Shown here in pieces: positions 24,129 to 36,255 of a stretch of 64,000 nucleotides of DNA (position 1 is the stretch's first letter; each line of letters starts with the position of its first letter). The notes below the pieces were generated by a model. The model was not told where the DNA came from. It saw only the letters and a program-made list of their open reading frames with translations, and did no database searches. Location: NCBI RefSeq assembly GCF_003573695.1, contig NC_039361.1, forward strand, positions 42,865,673 through 42,929,672. The letters are read 5' to 3'. The stretch is from Papaver somniferum. Its lineage: Eukaryota; Streptophyta; Magnoliopsida; Ranunculales; Papaveraceae. Made by a program: the position numbers and the translations under genes.

Positions 24129-25730
24129 TTTATTGACAAAAATCTTACATCATATGGATAAACAAATTACAAGAATTCATTACACTCCGCTTGATTCCCG
24201 ATTCAACAACACAGTAAAACTGCTTACATTCAATCCTTGAAAATGTCGTTGTTGACATTATAATAACAAAGCAAATACTCCCCCTATGGAAGATATGTAG
24301 ATATTAAATCTGCACGTCTTTGTTATACCAATCTATATGACATGTTAATCCCCCTTAGTTTGTGCTTTCACTCTTTTGTTAGATAAAACATTCAAGTACC
24401 AATGTTCTTTTCCCTAACGATGCCAATCAATATAAAATCAATACCAGCATCACCTGTTTTCTCCATATATTTCTCCCCCTTTTTGTCACAAAAATGACAA
24501 AGAAACGAAAAAATAAAGGACAACACAAAAAGAATCTTACAAATCTTAGAATAGACTTGCAAACCTGTAGAGTTAGGCACGAGGGTTCCACACATCATGT
24601 TCTGATAACCAATATCAAAACCGAAACTACAAGTAGTCTTATTTTGATATGTTACCAAGGAAACAATTGCCCGAAACAATTTTTCCCATTTAGTTTAGAA
24701 AACCAAAAACAACTAATCACATTAGTCCCTTTGCTAAACCGATTTTTCAAAAACAACCGCTTAGTTCGATAAGACCAAAATAAAGATAAACTCCATTTTT
24801 CTCATCATGTTCTAATTATCCATAAACTTAGACCTTTCAATTTTAAACAAGCCAAACACTAGGTTAGTTAACTAGCATTTCCTTGTTTAGGCATTCGATT
24901 AGACTTGAATAACTTAAACCTCACTTTGATAAGACAAACTAAGATCAAAATTAACTTAGTTTCTTATCCGGAATCGAATTGGACTAAACAACTCATCTCG
25001 TATACATATTATTTCGTTAAGCCATAAATAATTCATGAACCAATTGAAACACACATCCATACACACATCATGGAATAAATATCAATTGAACCTAAATTTT
25101 GTTAAATAAAAGCAACAAATATATATAATATAAACTCAGGATTTTCTTAAAGAGGAAAACAATTAACTAATAAGATTGTTACCTCAAATTTCGCATCCAC
25201 TTCTCCAATATGATAGCATCTTCGCCCAGGGAGAATTGCTATCGAAATATCACCACGTTGTCATCCTTATGCATAAACAAAAGAATAACAACACACCTCA
25301 ACCTTTACCAGAGAAAGGTTGAAAACCGGTTTTAACAATTGCAAGCAAAAGTTGAAAACCTTCGAAACACATATGCTTTTATGCTAAACCAAAACCGATT
25401 CAACATATTGTGACTTTTTCACATGTTGTTTCTATTAGAACCCCTCATGATCCTTTGATAAAGGCTACCTACTAGGGATAGAACTTAATCCTGCTAAATC
25501 AAAAAGTCGCCCAAACCATAAGGGTTCACAATATATGAGATCGAATATTAAGGTAGTAAAACCGAAATCAAACATCCCATAAACATACATAGCAATAAGA
25601 TAAAAGAAATTAAGTACAAGCTATGTAAACCGAAAACTATCACAAAAAAATTACCAATCAAATAATTTTATTCATAATAGACCAATACAATCAATGCAAG
25701 AAATCACAAATTGATGTATATTCTACTCTC

Positions 25731-25964
25731 TCATTTCTTATGAAGGTTGCTTTTAAAAACTGGATTCAAATTCCTCTGAGTACTTCCTATTTCAGTAGAT
25801 ATGTTCATCTCCAGCAGTTGAGAATGAAGATTTGCTAATACTTGTTTTGAATCCTTTATCATCAGTTCATGATACCTTATACAACCTTTAACAGATTGAA
25901 TCTGTTTCCTTAGAGAGTCTTTAGAGTTATCATGAAGAAGATTTATAAGATGGGAGAAAAACAA
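25731..25964 (-). pseudogene. Small ORF downstream of gag, unit B, N-terminus deleted
   Basis: 77 codons. From SLRKQIQSVKGCIRYHELMI onward it parallels the unit A ORF with few changes. The first part (MFFSHLINLLHD) comes from sequence joined by a deletion of about 120 bp and is unrelated to unit A's MEKSEKEK start. Confidence 0.5.
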
Positions 25965-26213
25965 GGACTATATATAAAAAAAATTGGTCAAAGGAAACCG
26001 AAATTATTCTTTCCAAAAAATAAGGAATATTCAATATTTTTCACTAAAGAAACAAACATGAATAACTTGCCCAGATTTATGCTTCCTCACAATCAGAATT
26101 TTGGGCAATAAGTGAGGATGCAAATCTCAACACCATCAGTAAGTGTCGAGGTGAGAATAATCCTCACCATTTTTCGCAGAATCATCCTTAGGATGATTTG
26201 TTAACACAGTGGA

Positions 26214-27546
26214 CTATGTTCCCTTCAGTTTTTCTTCTCTCTTGTAATTTCGAGAGTTTGCAATCAATTTTTGAAAGCCAAACAATTTACTAGTCTTCTT
26301 TATCCCTTTTCGAAGGGCTTGGATAAGTTTGGTTTCACAAAGGATTGTAGCGAGATTTTTTTCTTCACATGAAGAACTTGTTGTGTCATCAGAAAAACTG
26401 GTTTCCGAATCTCTTGGTATTTCATCCAATATTTTTGGTTCAGATTCTACCATACAGGGTTTATCTGAAATGGACTTCAAAATCTAGATTTAACCTTTCA
26501 TTTTCCTTGTTCCCAACTCAAATTTCTCTAGGAGTTGATTGTACTCACGGGAATCATCACAATTAGAGTTGGCAAGAAGTGCATTGAAATTAGATATTTC
26601 TTCATTAGATTCTTCCTCTGGAATATCATGAAGGGTAGAGACATATGCCCTATTGCACTTGCTAGTTTTTCTGCTGGGACAGTGTTTTGCCATATGTCCG
26701 AATTTACGGCACTTGAAGCATTGAACTTCATCATTAACCTTTTTATAGTGAACTGATAATGTATCAGGATTACTTTTATCACTAAATAAAATATTCTTAC
26801 TTCGTTGCGCAAGAAGCACAATAGTTTAGTCAAGTTCTTTTTACAACAGGTGCCATAACCTTTTGGCAACGTTTCTCAGTTCCATTCTTCAGCGGAATTT
26901 CTCTATCAAAGATTTTTAACTTTCCTACAAGAGATCTTCGAGAAAGTGTAGAAAAATTATTTCCTTCTATTATGGCGTGTTTCTTAGACTCGTATCTGGA
27001 TGGTAACGATCTGAGAATTTTGCAAACTATTTCCTTTTCAGGTATTGCCTTTCCAAAGAGAAAAGATGCATTAACAATCTCATAAAGATTAGAGTTAAAC
27101 TCCTCGAAGGTGTTGTTATCATCCATATGGAGATGTTCCCATTCAAATGAAAGGGTGAGAATTCTAGCTTCTTTTTCAGATTCATCTCCTTCGAATGCAG
27201 TCTCAAGAATATCCCATGCTTCTTTAGAAGTTCTGCAAGACAACACATAATGAAGAAGATCATCACTAACCGCATGTATAATGGCGTTTAAACCATCAAA
27301 ATTCTGTTTTGTAAGAATCATTTCTTCAAGAGTATACGATGCTAATCATTTGAATTCAGACTCCGAATAATCTATCGGATGTTGGTATCCGTCTTCGATT
27401 AATAGCCATGTATTAAAATCTCGGGATTGAAGAAAAGCCTTCATAGCCAATTTCCATAATGGATAATTAGTTCCATTAAATCTTGGTGGAACATTAACTG
27501 AATCACTAATTAGATTCATTCTTATAGGTTGGATCGCACCAAACAC
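26214..27546 (-). pseudogene. Copia gag, unit B, multiply broken
   Basis: Same protein family as unit A. Breaks seen: TGA at 27346-27348 where unit A has CGA (Arg); a 1 bp A insertion near 26845 shifting the frame after MAPVVK; a short deletion near 26485-26495 after FELG; and a TAG where unit A has CAG at the 26214 end. Zinc knuckle CFKCRKFGHMAKHC is still readable (frame 26819-26490), as is the acidic tail DSETSFSDDTTSSSCEE. No full-length product is possible. Confidence 0.85.
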
Positions 27547-27570
27547 ATAATGTTAGATATTTTCGTGTTT

Positions 27571-27586
27571 GCCTGCTCTGATACCA
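27571..27586 (-). other. Primer-binding site, unit B
   Basis: The minus strand reads TGGTATCAGAGCAGGC, complementary to initiator tRNA-Met, two bases from LTR-C. Confidence 0.85.
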
Positions 27587-27588
27587 AT

Positions 27589-30399
27589 TGAAAAGGCGAG
27601 GGTATCCAAATATACCTCAAGCTAAAACTTTTCCTACCTATAAGTCCTTTCTCCGAAAGTGATTGTCTATGGACTGAGTCGAGATAATACAACTAATCGG
27701 TTCACACTTCATGTGATCATCTATGGATACGAGATCGATACAATACAACAACGAAGTATGTTTACTTGATACAAGGATTCAGACTTAAAAAACACAATAG
27801 GATTGCTTATCAAGTAAATAAGAATTAACGTTTGTGTAATTTACTTTAATTATAATACGGAAAATAAAAGTAAATGACACAACAAGATTTTGTTGACAAG
27901 GAAAACTGCAAATGCAGAAAACCCCGGGACCTAGTCTAGAATTGAAAACTCTCGGGATTAAGCCGCTACACAAAATTACACTAACTTCGTATAGTTGAGA
28001 CCAAGTAACTAACCTTATAGTTCACCTAGTTATGTTTGTATTCCCACGCCTCCAACTTATAAATAAGTCACGTACTTTAATCAATCCCTTTGGTTCGTAT
28101 TCCAAACAGTAAGGAACAAGAAATCTATTTGGTATCAACTCTATTCAACCAAGTGATATGAGTCGGACAAAGGCTCTTCCGTTTATCTCAACATAAACTC
28201 CTTCGTCAGGTCTGGATATATCTTATGTTCAATCACCCAAAGGTAATCGATTAAGATTAAGCCAACAACACCTTTAATCTGAAGAACCGTTTTGATGCCG
28301 ATCTACTCAATTAATCAATCCAATCTACCACAAGTATAAACAGATTATTAATTGAATCCTCTTTTACCGAAACAAGTATTGTGCACACCAAAGATTGTAA
28401 AACCCAAGTCAGATCTTCAATATCTTCTTAAATCTTCAATAAAAAGCTGTACATAATCACTTGAATCTCTTGTGATCAATCACGCAGAGAACGGAGTCTG
28501 TTAACAATGGATTATCACAAGATCGTCTTTAGAACTAACAACAGTCTAAAGATCCCTGTCGAAACTCTGAACTAGTTTGAGTGAATCTAATATCAGAAGA
28601 GAAGATTCTCAAGAATAAACAAACTAGGTGCAGTCAGATTTCAACCACCGTTAGTCAATCAAAACAATCGAAAACAAAGATAAACCGCAATTATCTAGTT
28701 TCCCACCAACGGGTCGCGCTATAGATTCTCAATCCCAAAGAAGACTATAAACTGAACGGCCGTAAGAGATTTCACCTAATTAGATTATTCTCCTCTCCGA
28801 TAGGTGGCTACACCAGTAACAACAACAAAAGAGTAAATCTGTTGTTACGAAGGATTAGTTTGCTAGAAAGGCAAACTTCGTGTATTTATAGACAAGGAAG
28901 TTTGGACACCAAGGAATTTCCAAAAATGAAAATATTCTCAAGATATTCATTAAATCACAAATTCGGTTTCCATAATTCTTGGAAATGCTCTGTCCAAAAA
29001 TAACGATCGAAATCTCTCGGAAAATCTAATTAGTAAATGCACATTACTAATTCTTTAATTTCCCTACAAAATGAAACTAATAACCTTAATTAAAAGATTC
29101 TTAACTTACTTATGTTTTGATCCTTGGATTCTCTTCCCTTAGCCGTTAAGGAATATCTTTGAACAATTATAGAAATAAACATTCACATCACGTGTTCAAA
29201 GTTTGTCGACATCTTTACTTTGTAAGTTCTCTTTCACACTTACAACTTTGAAACCGATTTGCCACACTTCCAAACAAGTTTAGAATTGGTTCATCTGACT
29301 TTCAAGAACTATGTGATTGATCAAACCAACATTCAACCACAATCATGGGTTTAACGGTTCTACCAAAACAAGTTTCGGTTCTACCTCCATGTGAGTACTA
29401 CGCATAGTCACACTAGATTCCCAAAGATTCGGTTCACTAGGTACTAGGATCGGTTCCCCACATATATATGGTATCTAACTTATATGTGTTGCACATGTCC
29501 ATAGGATCGGTTCCCCTTTCTTCTATAAACCTTGTTGCACCCCATACGAGGATCAGTTCCCCTTGATGTACTGCACCCCTTACAAGGATCGGTTCCCTTT
29601 CCCTTACTAGGATCGGTTCCCTTTCCCTTACAAAGATCGGTTCCCTTTCCCTTACTAGGATCGGTTACCTTTCCCCAAGGTCAGACATAATCCGATAATA
29701 CCACAGGTGATTACTTAAGATTGATTTTACTAATAAAAGTTATACCAATACATAAGTCAGGACTTTGTGAATAGTTCTACCAAGAACACAACAAGTTGTG
29801 AGCGGTTATACTCTATCACACATATTGGCTGTTCATAATATATGCAATGAATTACGAAACCAATAACTCCTAGAAATTTCCTTTTCGGTTCACAAACAAG
29901 TTTATGAACTTACTTCCTTATAACACATGTAAACATTGTTCCCTAGGATGAAATCCTCACCTCATACCCTTACATAATCACAATAACATTCAAATGCTTA
30001 TGGCGATGTCTTATCTAAAAAGTTTAATGGTTAAGTAATAAACCTCGTATTGTATTCCTCAATACTATGTCTATCTAGAGTTCATATATGCTTCGTAGTT
30101 ATGTTTTCAATATGCACGGGTTGAAAGATACGTTAGGTAATGAAACAGTTCAAGTCAAATATCACTAACCTCAAGTGGAAGGATGATTGTGGTCATTCTA
30201 GCTCCTTGCTTCTTCACATCTTCAAGAATTCGCAATACTTGTAATGTCTCATATCCTAATACTTTCAAGCTAACCTATACGAAGTTTAACTCTAGTACAT
30301 AATCAAGCGACTCTTAACATGAGTTTTGATTTACTAAAATATGACAACCAAACTTGACATACCAACGCTTGGTGGGTTCAACCGAGCAATGCTCTAACA
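27589..30399 (-). repeat. LTR-C (5' LTR) of the nested array
   Basis: 2,811 bp. Same ends as LTR-A. It carries seven minisatellite cores and abuts the right GGTCT duplication. Confidence 0.9.
29446..29682. repeat. Minisatellite in LTR-C
   Basis: Seven AGGATCGGTT-type cores, including variant forms AGGATCAGTT and AAGATCGGTT. Confidence 0.85.
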
Positions 30400-30404
30400 G
30401 GTCT
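30400..30404. repeat. Target-site duplication of the nested array, right copy
   Basis: GGTCT, followed at once by the resumed copia 1 LTR (GGCTTCACAATCCCAACG). Confidence 0.9.
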
Positions 30405-31753
30405 GGCTTCACAATCCCAACGAAGTCTTCAAGTCGTTAACCTACAGGGTCTCAAGAGAAACCTAAGGTTAAAGAAGAATCAACTCTAGCTTACACAACT
30501 AGTATCACACATGATGTGTGGGGATTAGGTTTCTCAGTTGCTAGAGTTCTTCTTTATATAGTCTCCAAATCAGGGTTTACAATCTAAGTTACCTTGGTAA
30601 CAAAACATTCAATATTCACCGTTAGATGAAAACCTGATTAGATTCAAGTTGATATCTTTCAACCGTTAGATCGAACTTAGATTGTTATAAACACATGAAA
30701 TGTAACTTCGTTTAGGTTTTTGTAACCATATCTAAACGTCTACACTTAGTTGGTTCAACAAGAGTTAACCAATGGTTATCCATATGAGCACTTTCATATC
30801 AACCTTATTCATCTTCACCATAACTAGTTCAAATGACTCAAATGAACTAGTTAGAGAGTTATTCAATTTCTTAGATCTCATAGAAGTATACAAGACACAA
30901 TCGAAGCAAAATCGGTTTGGATTCACTCGAATCGATTCATAAACATTATAGCCACGGTTTGCAAAGATTGCATTCCTTAATATATAAATGTTTTAGTTCA
31001 TGAACAAACCGATTTTAGAAAGTAACCTACCTAAGTATGCGAACAGGTACGCGTACTTAAGTAACCGGATTGAGTTTGTTTTTCACTTCCAAACTCCAGC
31101 AGAAATTCACGGATGTCAACTTTCCGCCAGTACGCGAACGGGTACGCATACTTTGGGTTCCCGTTTTTGGACTTTTACACAAATGTTAAAACACACTATG
31201 CTTATATCCAAAGATGGTTACATGTTCTAAACTCTCATTTCAATCATTGAAACTTTCTTAGAAGATGTTATATAGTTGTTATTCACAAACTATTTTTCAT
31301 CAAAGCGATTTTCAAGTTATTGAAATAATCAACATGACTTTCATCACGAGTAAAGATGAACTTGGTCGAAGCAAAACCTTACCAACACATATTTCGAGAA
31401 ATAGATAAGCGAGATAAACTCGGCTCGAAATAGAAAATGTGTATAATCCAAGTCTATATAGCAATACGACTTTTGTCTCAAGATAGGAGATTGAATAAAT
31501 AGAATTTTGAGTGATAGATAAGTTCAAGTCTCCACATACCTTTTTGTCGATGATGTTCCACCAGTTCCTTGAGTAGTTCTTCGTCTTTGCATGATGAACG
31601 CCGTGGAGTCTAGAGCTCAACTACACTTACTATCCTAGTCCGAGACTTAGCTATAAGTAGAATAGAAATCAGACTTATAGTTTTGGCAACTAAACTTGAC
31701 AAACAAGCTTGAGATAGCAAAGCTTGCGAGTTCGACCGAGCAGTGCTCTAACA
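30405..31753 (-). repeat. Copia 1 left (3') LTR, second segment
   Basis: Continues copia 1's LTR and parallels 37218-38606. It ends GAGCAGTGCTCTAACA. It lacks a ~47 bp segment present in the right LTR between two TACGCGTACGGGTACGCAT-type repeats (compare about 31125-31160 with 37945-38020). Confidence 0.9.
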
Positions 31754-31771
31754 ATCTCCCCCTTTGTCAAT
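31754..31771 (-). other. Polypurine tract of copia 1
   Basis: The minus strand reads ...GACAAAGGGGGAGAT against the LTR start. Extra CTCCCCCTT-type tracts on the plus strand lie near 32070, 32171 and 32415. Confidence 0.85.
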
Positions 31772-32623
31772 TTTAGTGAAAAACTATCAATATATATGGA
31801 ATACAAAATAAATAAACTTATGCAGCTTCTCATCCACATGCTTGATCTCCTTGGTTCTTCAACATTACTCAAAATCCTCGTCACTTCCAAGTACTCCAAT
31901 GATTCCAAAGATATTCAAATCAGCATCATCGTTGTTGAAGATCCGTAGCCATAACAATGAGAAAACAATAGCTCTCAATCATTGTTACACACTGTCATTG
32001 TATTATTACACAACATCAAAGTTCAATTGTATCACAACTTCGAAAACAATACTATGGTGATATGTATCACTCCCCCTTAGTCAATACTTCATCTCAACAT
32101 GAAAACCACTTCCCCTTACATAATGATCCATAAATCATATGTATTTGTAGTATGAAATTACACATTAATTCTCCCCCTTTTTGTCAATATAAATTGGCAA
32201 AGGTACGAAAACTAGTGGGATCCTAATGAAATTTCCATAGAAACACTTCATGACCAAAAGAAAGAACATATCAACTTTTTTAGATGCAATCATATATCCG
32301 AAACTAAATGCATTCATCAAGGAGTTTATAAAGATACAAGATAACCCCTATAGTATTCCACAACCGCACTCCCCACAAATATTTGGCAATTAAGCACAAG
32401 TTCAATTAAGAACTCTCCCCCATAAAATGTCATTCCCGAAAGAACAACAAAAGCGACCTTACTTTCACAAGAAAAGAAGGATTTTTTTGGATATTACACT
32501 AAGAAACCTGACAGAAAATCAACTACTGAAACAAATGTAGAATTGAAGCAACACTTACTGGAATTCCAAACTCAATTTCCCAACAGATCGAGATAAACGC
32601 AGGGGCAAGAGTTTTAGAAATTA
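31772..32623 (-). other. Non-coding 3' part of copia 1 internal region
   Basis: About 850 bp between the end of RNase H and the polypurine tract with no supported gene. It has several CTCCCCC runs, a known feature of Sirevirus internal 3' ends (family knowledge). Confidence 0.6.
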
Positions 32624-35600
32624 CTAATGAACCAAGACAACACCAATAGACTGTTGTAAGTGTTGAAATGTAGCAGTATCTAATGGTTTGGTAAAAATAT
32701 CAGCCAATTGTTGTCCGGAAGGCACAAATTCCATATTTATGATACCATTTTCATATAGATCTCGAATAAAATGGTACCTTATATCAATGTGCTTAGTTCT
32801 TGAGTGCTCAACGAGATTCTCCGTGATTCGAATCGCGCTAGAGTTGTCACAAACATCTTCATTATTCCAGTATCAATTCCATAATCAACAAGCATTTGTT
32901 TCATCCAGAGAAGTTGAGTACAACATGAGCCGACAACAATATATTCTGCCTCACATGTGGACAGGGATTGTGAATTTTGTTTCTTGTCATGTCAGGCCAC
33001 AAGATTCGGTCCTACATAGTAGAACCCCCTGATGCACTTTTTCTGTCTTCCACACATCCTGCCCAATCAACATCTGAATAGGCAGAAAGATCAGTGTTAG
33101 TATCAAAAGTGTAAGATAGACCATACCCGACCGTGTGATTAACATATCGTATGATACTTTTAGCAGCTGCAAGATGAGATTCCTTTGGATTAGCCTGAAA
33201 TCTAGTACAACAACCCACACTAAATGCAATATCAGGTCTAGTAGCTGTAAGATATAAAAGTCTACCAATAATAGATCGATACAGTTTTTGATCCACATTT
33301 AATCCTTTCTCATCTCTATGTAGTTTACCAGTGGTGGGCATAGGTGTCCGTTTTGGAGTTGACTTCTCCAGACCGAACCTTGAGACAAGATCCCTAGCAT
33401 ATTTTTCTTGACATAAGTAAATTCCATCCTTATGTTGCTGAATTTGTAATCCTAAAAACAACTTTAATTAATTCACCAACATTGCTCATTTCAAATTCTT
33501 TGCCAATAGAGACTCGAAAACCTTTTGCAAGTTTTTCATAAGTTGAACCATAGATGATATCATCTACATAGACTTGAACAATGAAAACATCTTTCCCACT
33601 CAATTTGGTAAACAAAGTTTTATTAGCTCCGCCTCTCGAAAAACCTTTCCTAAGAAGAGAAATGGTTAGTTTTTTGAACCAGGCACGAGGTGCTTGTTTT
33701 AACCCATATAATGTCTTTTTAAGCTTAAGGACATGATCAGGGCAATCTGGGTTTTCAAAGCCCTTAGGTTGAGCGACATAGACCTCTTCCTTTAAATTTC
33801 CATTTAGGAACGCGGATTTTATGTCCATTTGAAACAGCTTAACCTTAAGAAAACAAGCATGAGCTAATAACAACCGAATGGACTCAAGGCGTGCCATAGG
33901 AGCAAAGGTTTCGTCAAAGTCGATACCCTCAATCTGTAAATATCCTTGAGCGACAAGTCTGGCTTTATTTCTAACAATTGTGCCGAATTCATCAGACTTA
34001 TTCTTGAATATCCATTTGGTATCAATAATATTGATATTGGAGGGACAAGGTACTAGTTACCATACGTCTTGTTTTTGAAATTGATTTAACTCTTCATGCA
34101 TTGCATTCACCCAAAAGGGTTCGCTAAGAGCTTCGTCAATATTTTTTGGTTCTACCTGTGAAACATAACAACCAAAATTGCAAATATTTTCAAGTTGTCC
34201 TCTTGTCTTAGCAGTAGAATCTCTACCTCCAATAATACTGTTGGGATCATGATTCCTTTGAATCCAGATATGTCGAGAAGGGACACGTTCTCGTTCAACA
34301 TGAGCAGCCTGATCAGTACTCTTCTCCTCGTCACTAGAAATATCAGGATCAATAATAGTTGGGATGATTTCAACTGATTCTGGGATTTCTTTGACTTTCT
34401 CAATTGTCTCAGTTGGAGGCAATTCAACAGGAGGATTATCATGATGAAAATTACTAATATCATCAATGATAACATTATCAGACTCCATTATAACTTGGGT
34501 TATGAGATTACACACTCGAAAACCACGAGCATCACAGGCATAGCCAAGAAAGATACCTTCATCACTTCTAGTATCAAATTTTCCTCTCTGTTCTAGATCT
34601 TTTAGAATGTAGCACTTACTTCTGAACACTCTGAGATAGTGTAGGTTGGGTTTTCTACTGTACCACAACTCATAAGGAGTGTTTAGGTTTTTAGACCGTA
34701 GGCAGACACGCTTGACCAAATAACATGTTGTGAAGACAACTTCTCCCCAAAACCTTAAAGGTAAGTTATAGAGCATTACCCTGGCCATTTCTTGAATGTT
34801 CTTATTCTTTCTTTCTGCAACTCCATTAGCTTGAGGAGTAATGGGTGGTGAGCATTGTTGAATAATCCTCAGTTCGTCACAAAATTCAAACACCTTAGTG
34901 TCATTGAATTTAGTTCCATGGTCGCTTCTAATTTTCTTTAGTTTGTGTCCTTGTTCGTTCTGGATTCTTTTAACAATAATCTTTAATTCATCAAGGGTTT
35001 CATTCTTATGAGATATAAATGCTACCTAAGTGAATCTGGTGTAATCATCTACCATAACTAAAGCGTACTTCTTACCCGCAACCATAGGTTGTTGAATAGG
35101 TCTGAAGAGGTCCATATGAATTAAATCAAGTGGAGCTTTAGTGAGAATATCTCGAGATGATTTATGGTGAACTTTCGTTTGTTTACCCTTTTGACAGGCA
35201 CCACATACACCATCAATCTTTGCATTGATTTTTGGAACCCCTATAACAAGTTCTTTATTAATGATCTTAGTTAGAAGACGATAATTGATGTGACCAAAAC
35301 ACTCATGCCAAATATGTGTAGATTCCACCTTAGTCAAATTGCAACAGTTACTGAACTGAGTATCTAGAAGATAAAAATTGTTTTTACCACGAGTTCCCTG
35401 AAAAATTACTTTCCCAGCTTTGTCTACAATGTCACATCCATTCGCATTGAAGACAACTCTATGGCCTTTGTCACATATTTGACTAATAGAAATAAGGTTT
35501 GCAGTCATACCTTTAACGTATACTACATCATGGATTTCAGGAATGCCGGGAAGTTTGATCATCCCCTTCTTACTTATGTAGCAGCAACTCCCATCTCCAA

Positions 35601-35690
35601 ATGTTAACGGACATCCTTCATAGTCGCTTGAAGTTACGAACCACGAGAGATCACCAGTCATATGTCAGCTACATCCACTGTCAAGAAACA
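32624..35690 (-). pseudogene. Copia pol: protease end, integrase, reverse transcriptase, RNase H
   Basis: Order on the minus strand. Protease motif DSGCS followed by an in-frame TGA, then HMTGD (about 35680-35650). GAG-pre-integrase with HECFGHINYR and CGACQKGKQT (zinc-binding H/C). Integrase core: MVDDYTRFT with a TAG where Trp is usual (~35025), then PITPQANGVAERKN (34890-34800). Stop TAA after DVW at about 34057. RT: MDIKSAFLNGNLKEEVYV and the YVDDIIYGST active site (33897-33430). A frameshift at 33430-33461. RNase H: MFLGLQIQQHKDG, ATRPDIAFSVG, DWAGC. A break near 33012, then EHSRTKHIDIRYHFIRD and LADIFTKPL to a stop at 32624. Three stops and at least two frameshifts preclude function. 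Confidence 0.9.
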
Positions 35691-35711
35691 ATTGAAATGG
35701 CGATGTTGATT

Positions 35712-36098
35712 TTAAACAAAAGATCCCATACTAACACTACTACCCTGTTTAGGATTGCATGTTAGTTTTGGACATTCTTTTAGAGAAGTAAACATTTGTA
35801 CAACTTTCTTATGAAGATTACTTGCAACTTTTAAACTTTTTCGGAAGGACATACATGTATGTTGAAAGTGATTGTAAGAGTCACAGAACATACATGGACC
35901 AACATCTTTAATTTTGGTTGAGTAGTTCTGAGTCCCATCAGGTTTCACAAAGCCTAAACCTCGTTTATCATCTGATTTATGACCATTCTTCCGGGAAGAA
36001 AAAACAGAGTTATTCAAATCCATTGAAGGAATTTTCAAATCCTTATACATTGCGATTTCTGCAACAAGAACAGAGTTGATCCGGATTTCTTCATTCAA
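35712..36098 (-). pseudogene. Copia 1 gag remnant, C-terminal part only
   Basis: 128-codon frame with a zinc-knuckle-like CMFCDSYNHFQHTC (C-X2-C-X4-H-X4-C) near residue 70. Only about 140 bp separate it from the primer site, so the capsid (UBN2-type) part present in the nested units is missing here, most simply by deletion. It is separated from the protease by a stop near 35712. Confidence 0.7.
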
Positions 36099-36237
36099 CT
36101 TTTTCTGGAGAATAACAAGTTTTTCAGAACTTTCTCTACGATCAGAATTTAATCATGGTGAAGCGTTTATAGAGACTTTACTGTCCATATAGTAAGATTG
36201 CTACAAACACAGGCTTATGAGGTCTTTAAACGTGTTT

Positions 36238-36253
36238 GCCTGCTCTGATACCA
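36238..36253 (-). other. Primer-binding site of copia 1
   Basis: The minus strand reads TGGTATCAGAGCAGGC (initiator tRNA-Met), two bases from the LTR end at 36256. Confidence 0.85.
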
Positions 36254-36255
36254 AT

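Larger units (their letters stand above)
24111..27588 (-). mobile_element. Internal region B of the nested array
   Basis: About 3.48 kb, same order as unit A: primer site, gag remnants 27546-26214, small ORF remnant 25964-25731, non-coding stretch, polypurine tract. Two deletions relative to A. No pol. Confidence 0.85.
14761..30399 (-). mobile_element. Nested copia-type tandem array: LTR-internal-LTR-internal-LTR
   Basis: Three LTRs (14761-17596, 21374-24110, 27589-30399) alternate with two internal regions, all in the same orientation (minus). Each internal region has its polypurine tract at the left LTR and its tRNA-Met primer site at the right LTR. Only the outer ends are flanked by a duplication (GGTCT), so the array arrived as one insertion and became three-LTR by recombination, or inserted already in that form. 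Neither unit has protease, integrase or RT; each has a gag pseudogene and a small second ORF. By family logic these are non-autonomous elements depending on proteins from a relative. Confidence 0.9.

Noticed and set aside
31690..33032. Plus-strand frames opposite copia 1 RNase H and LTR end
   Set aside because: The minus strand carries recognisable RNase H and polypurine tract; these are shadows.
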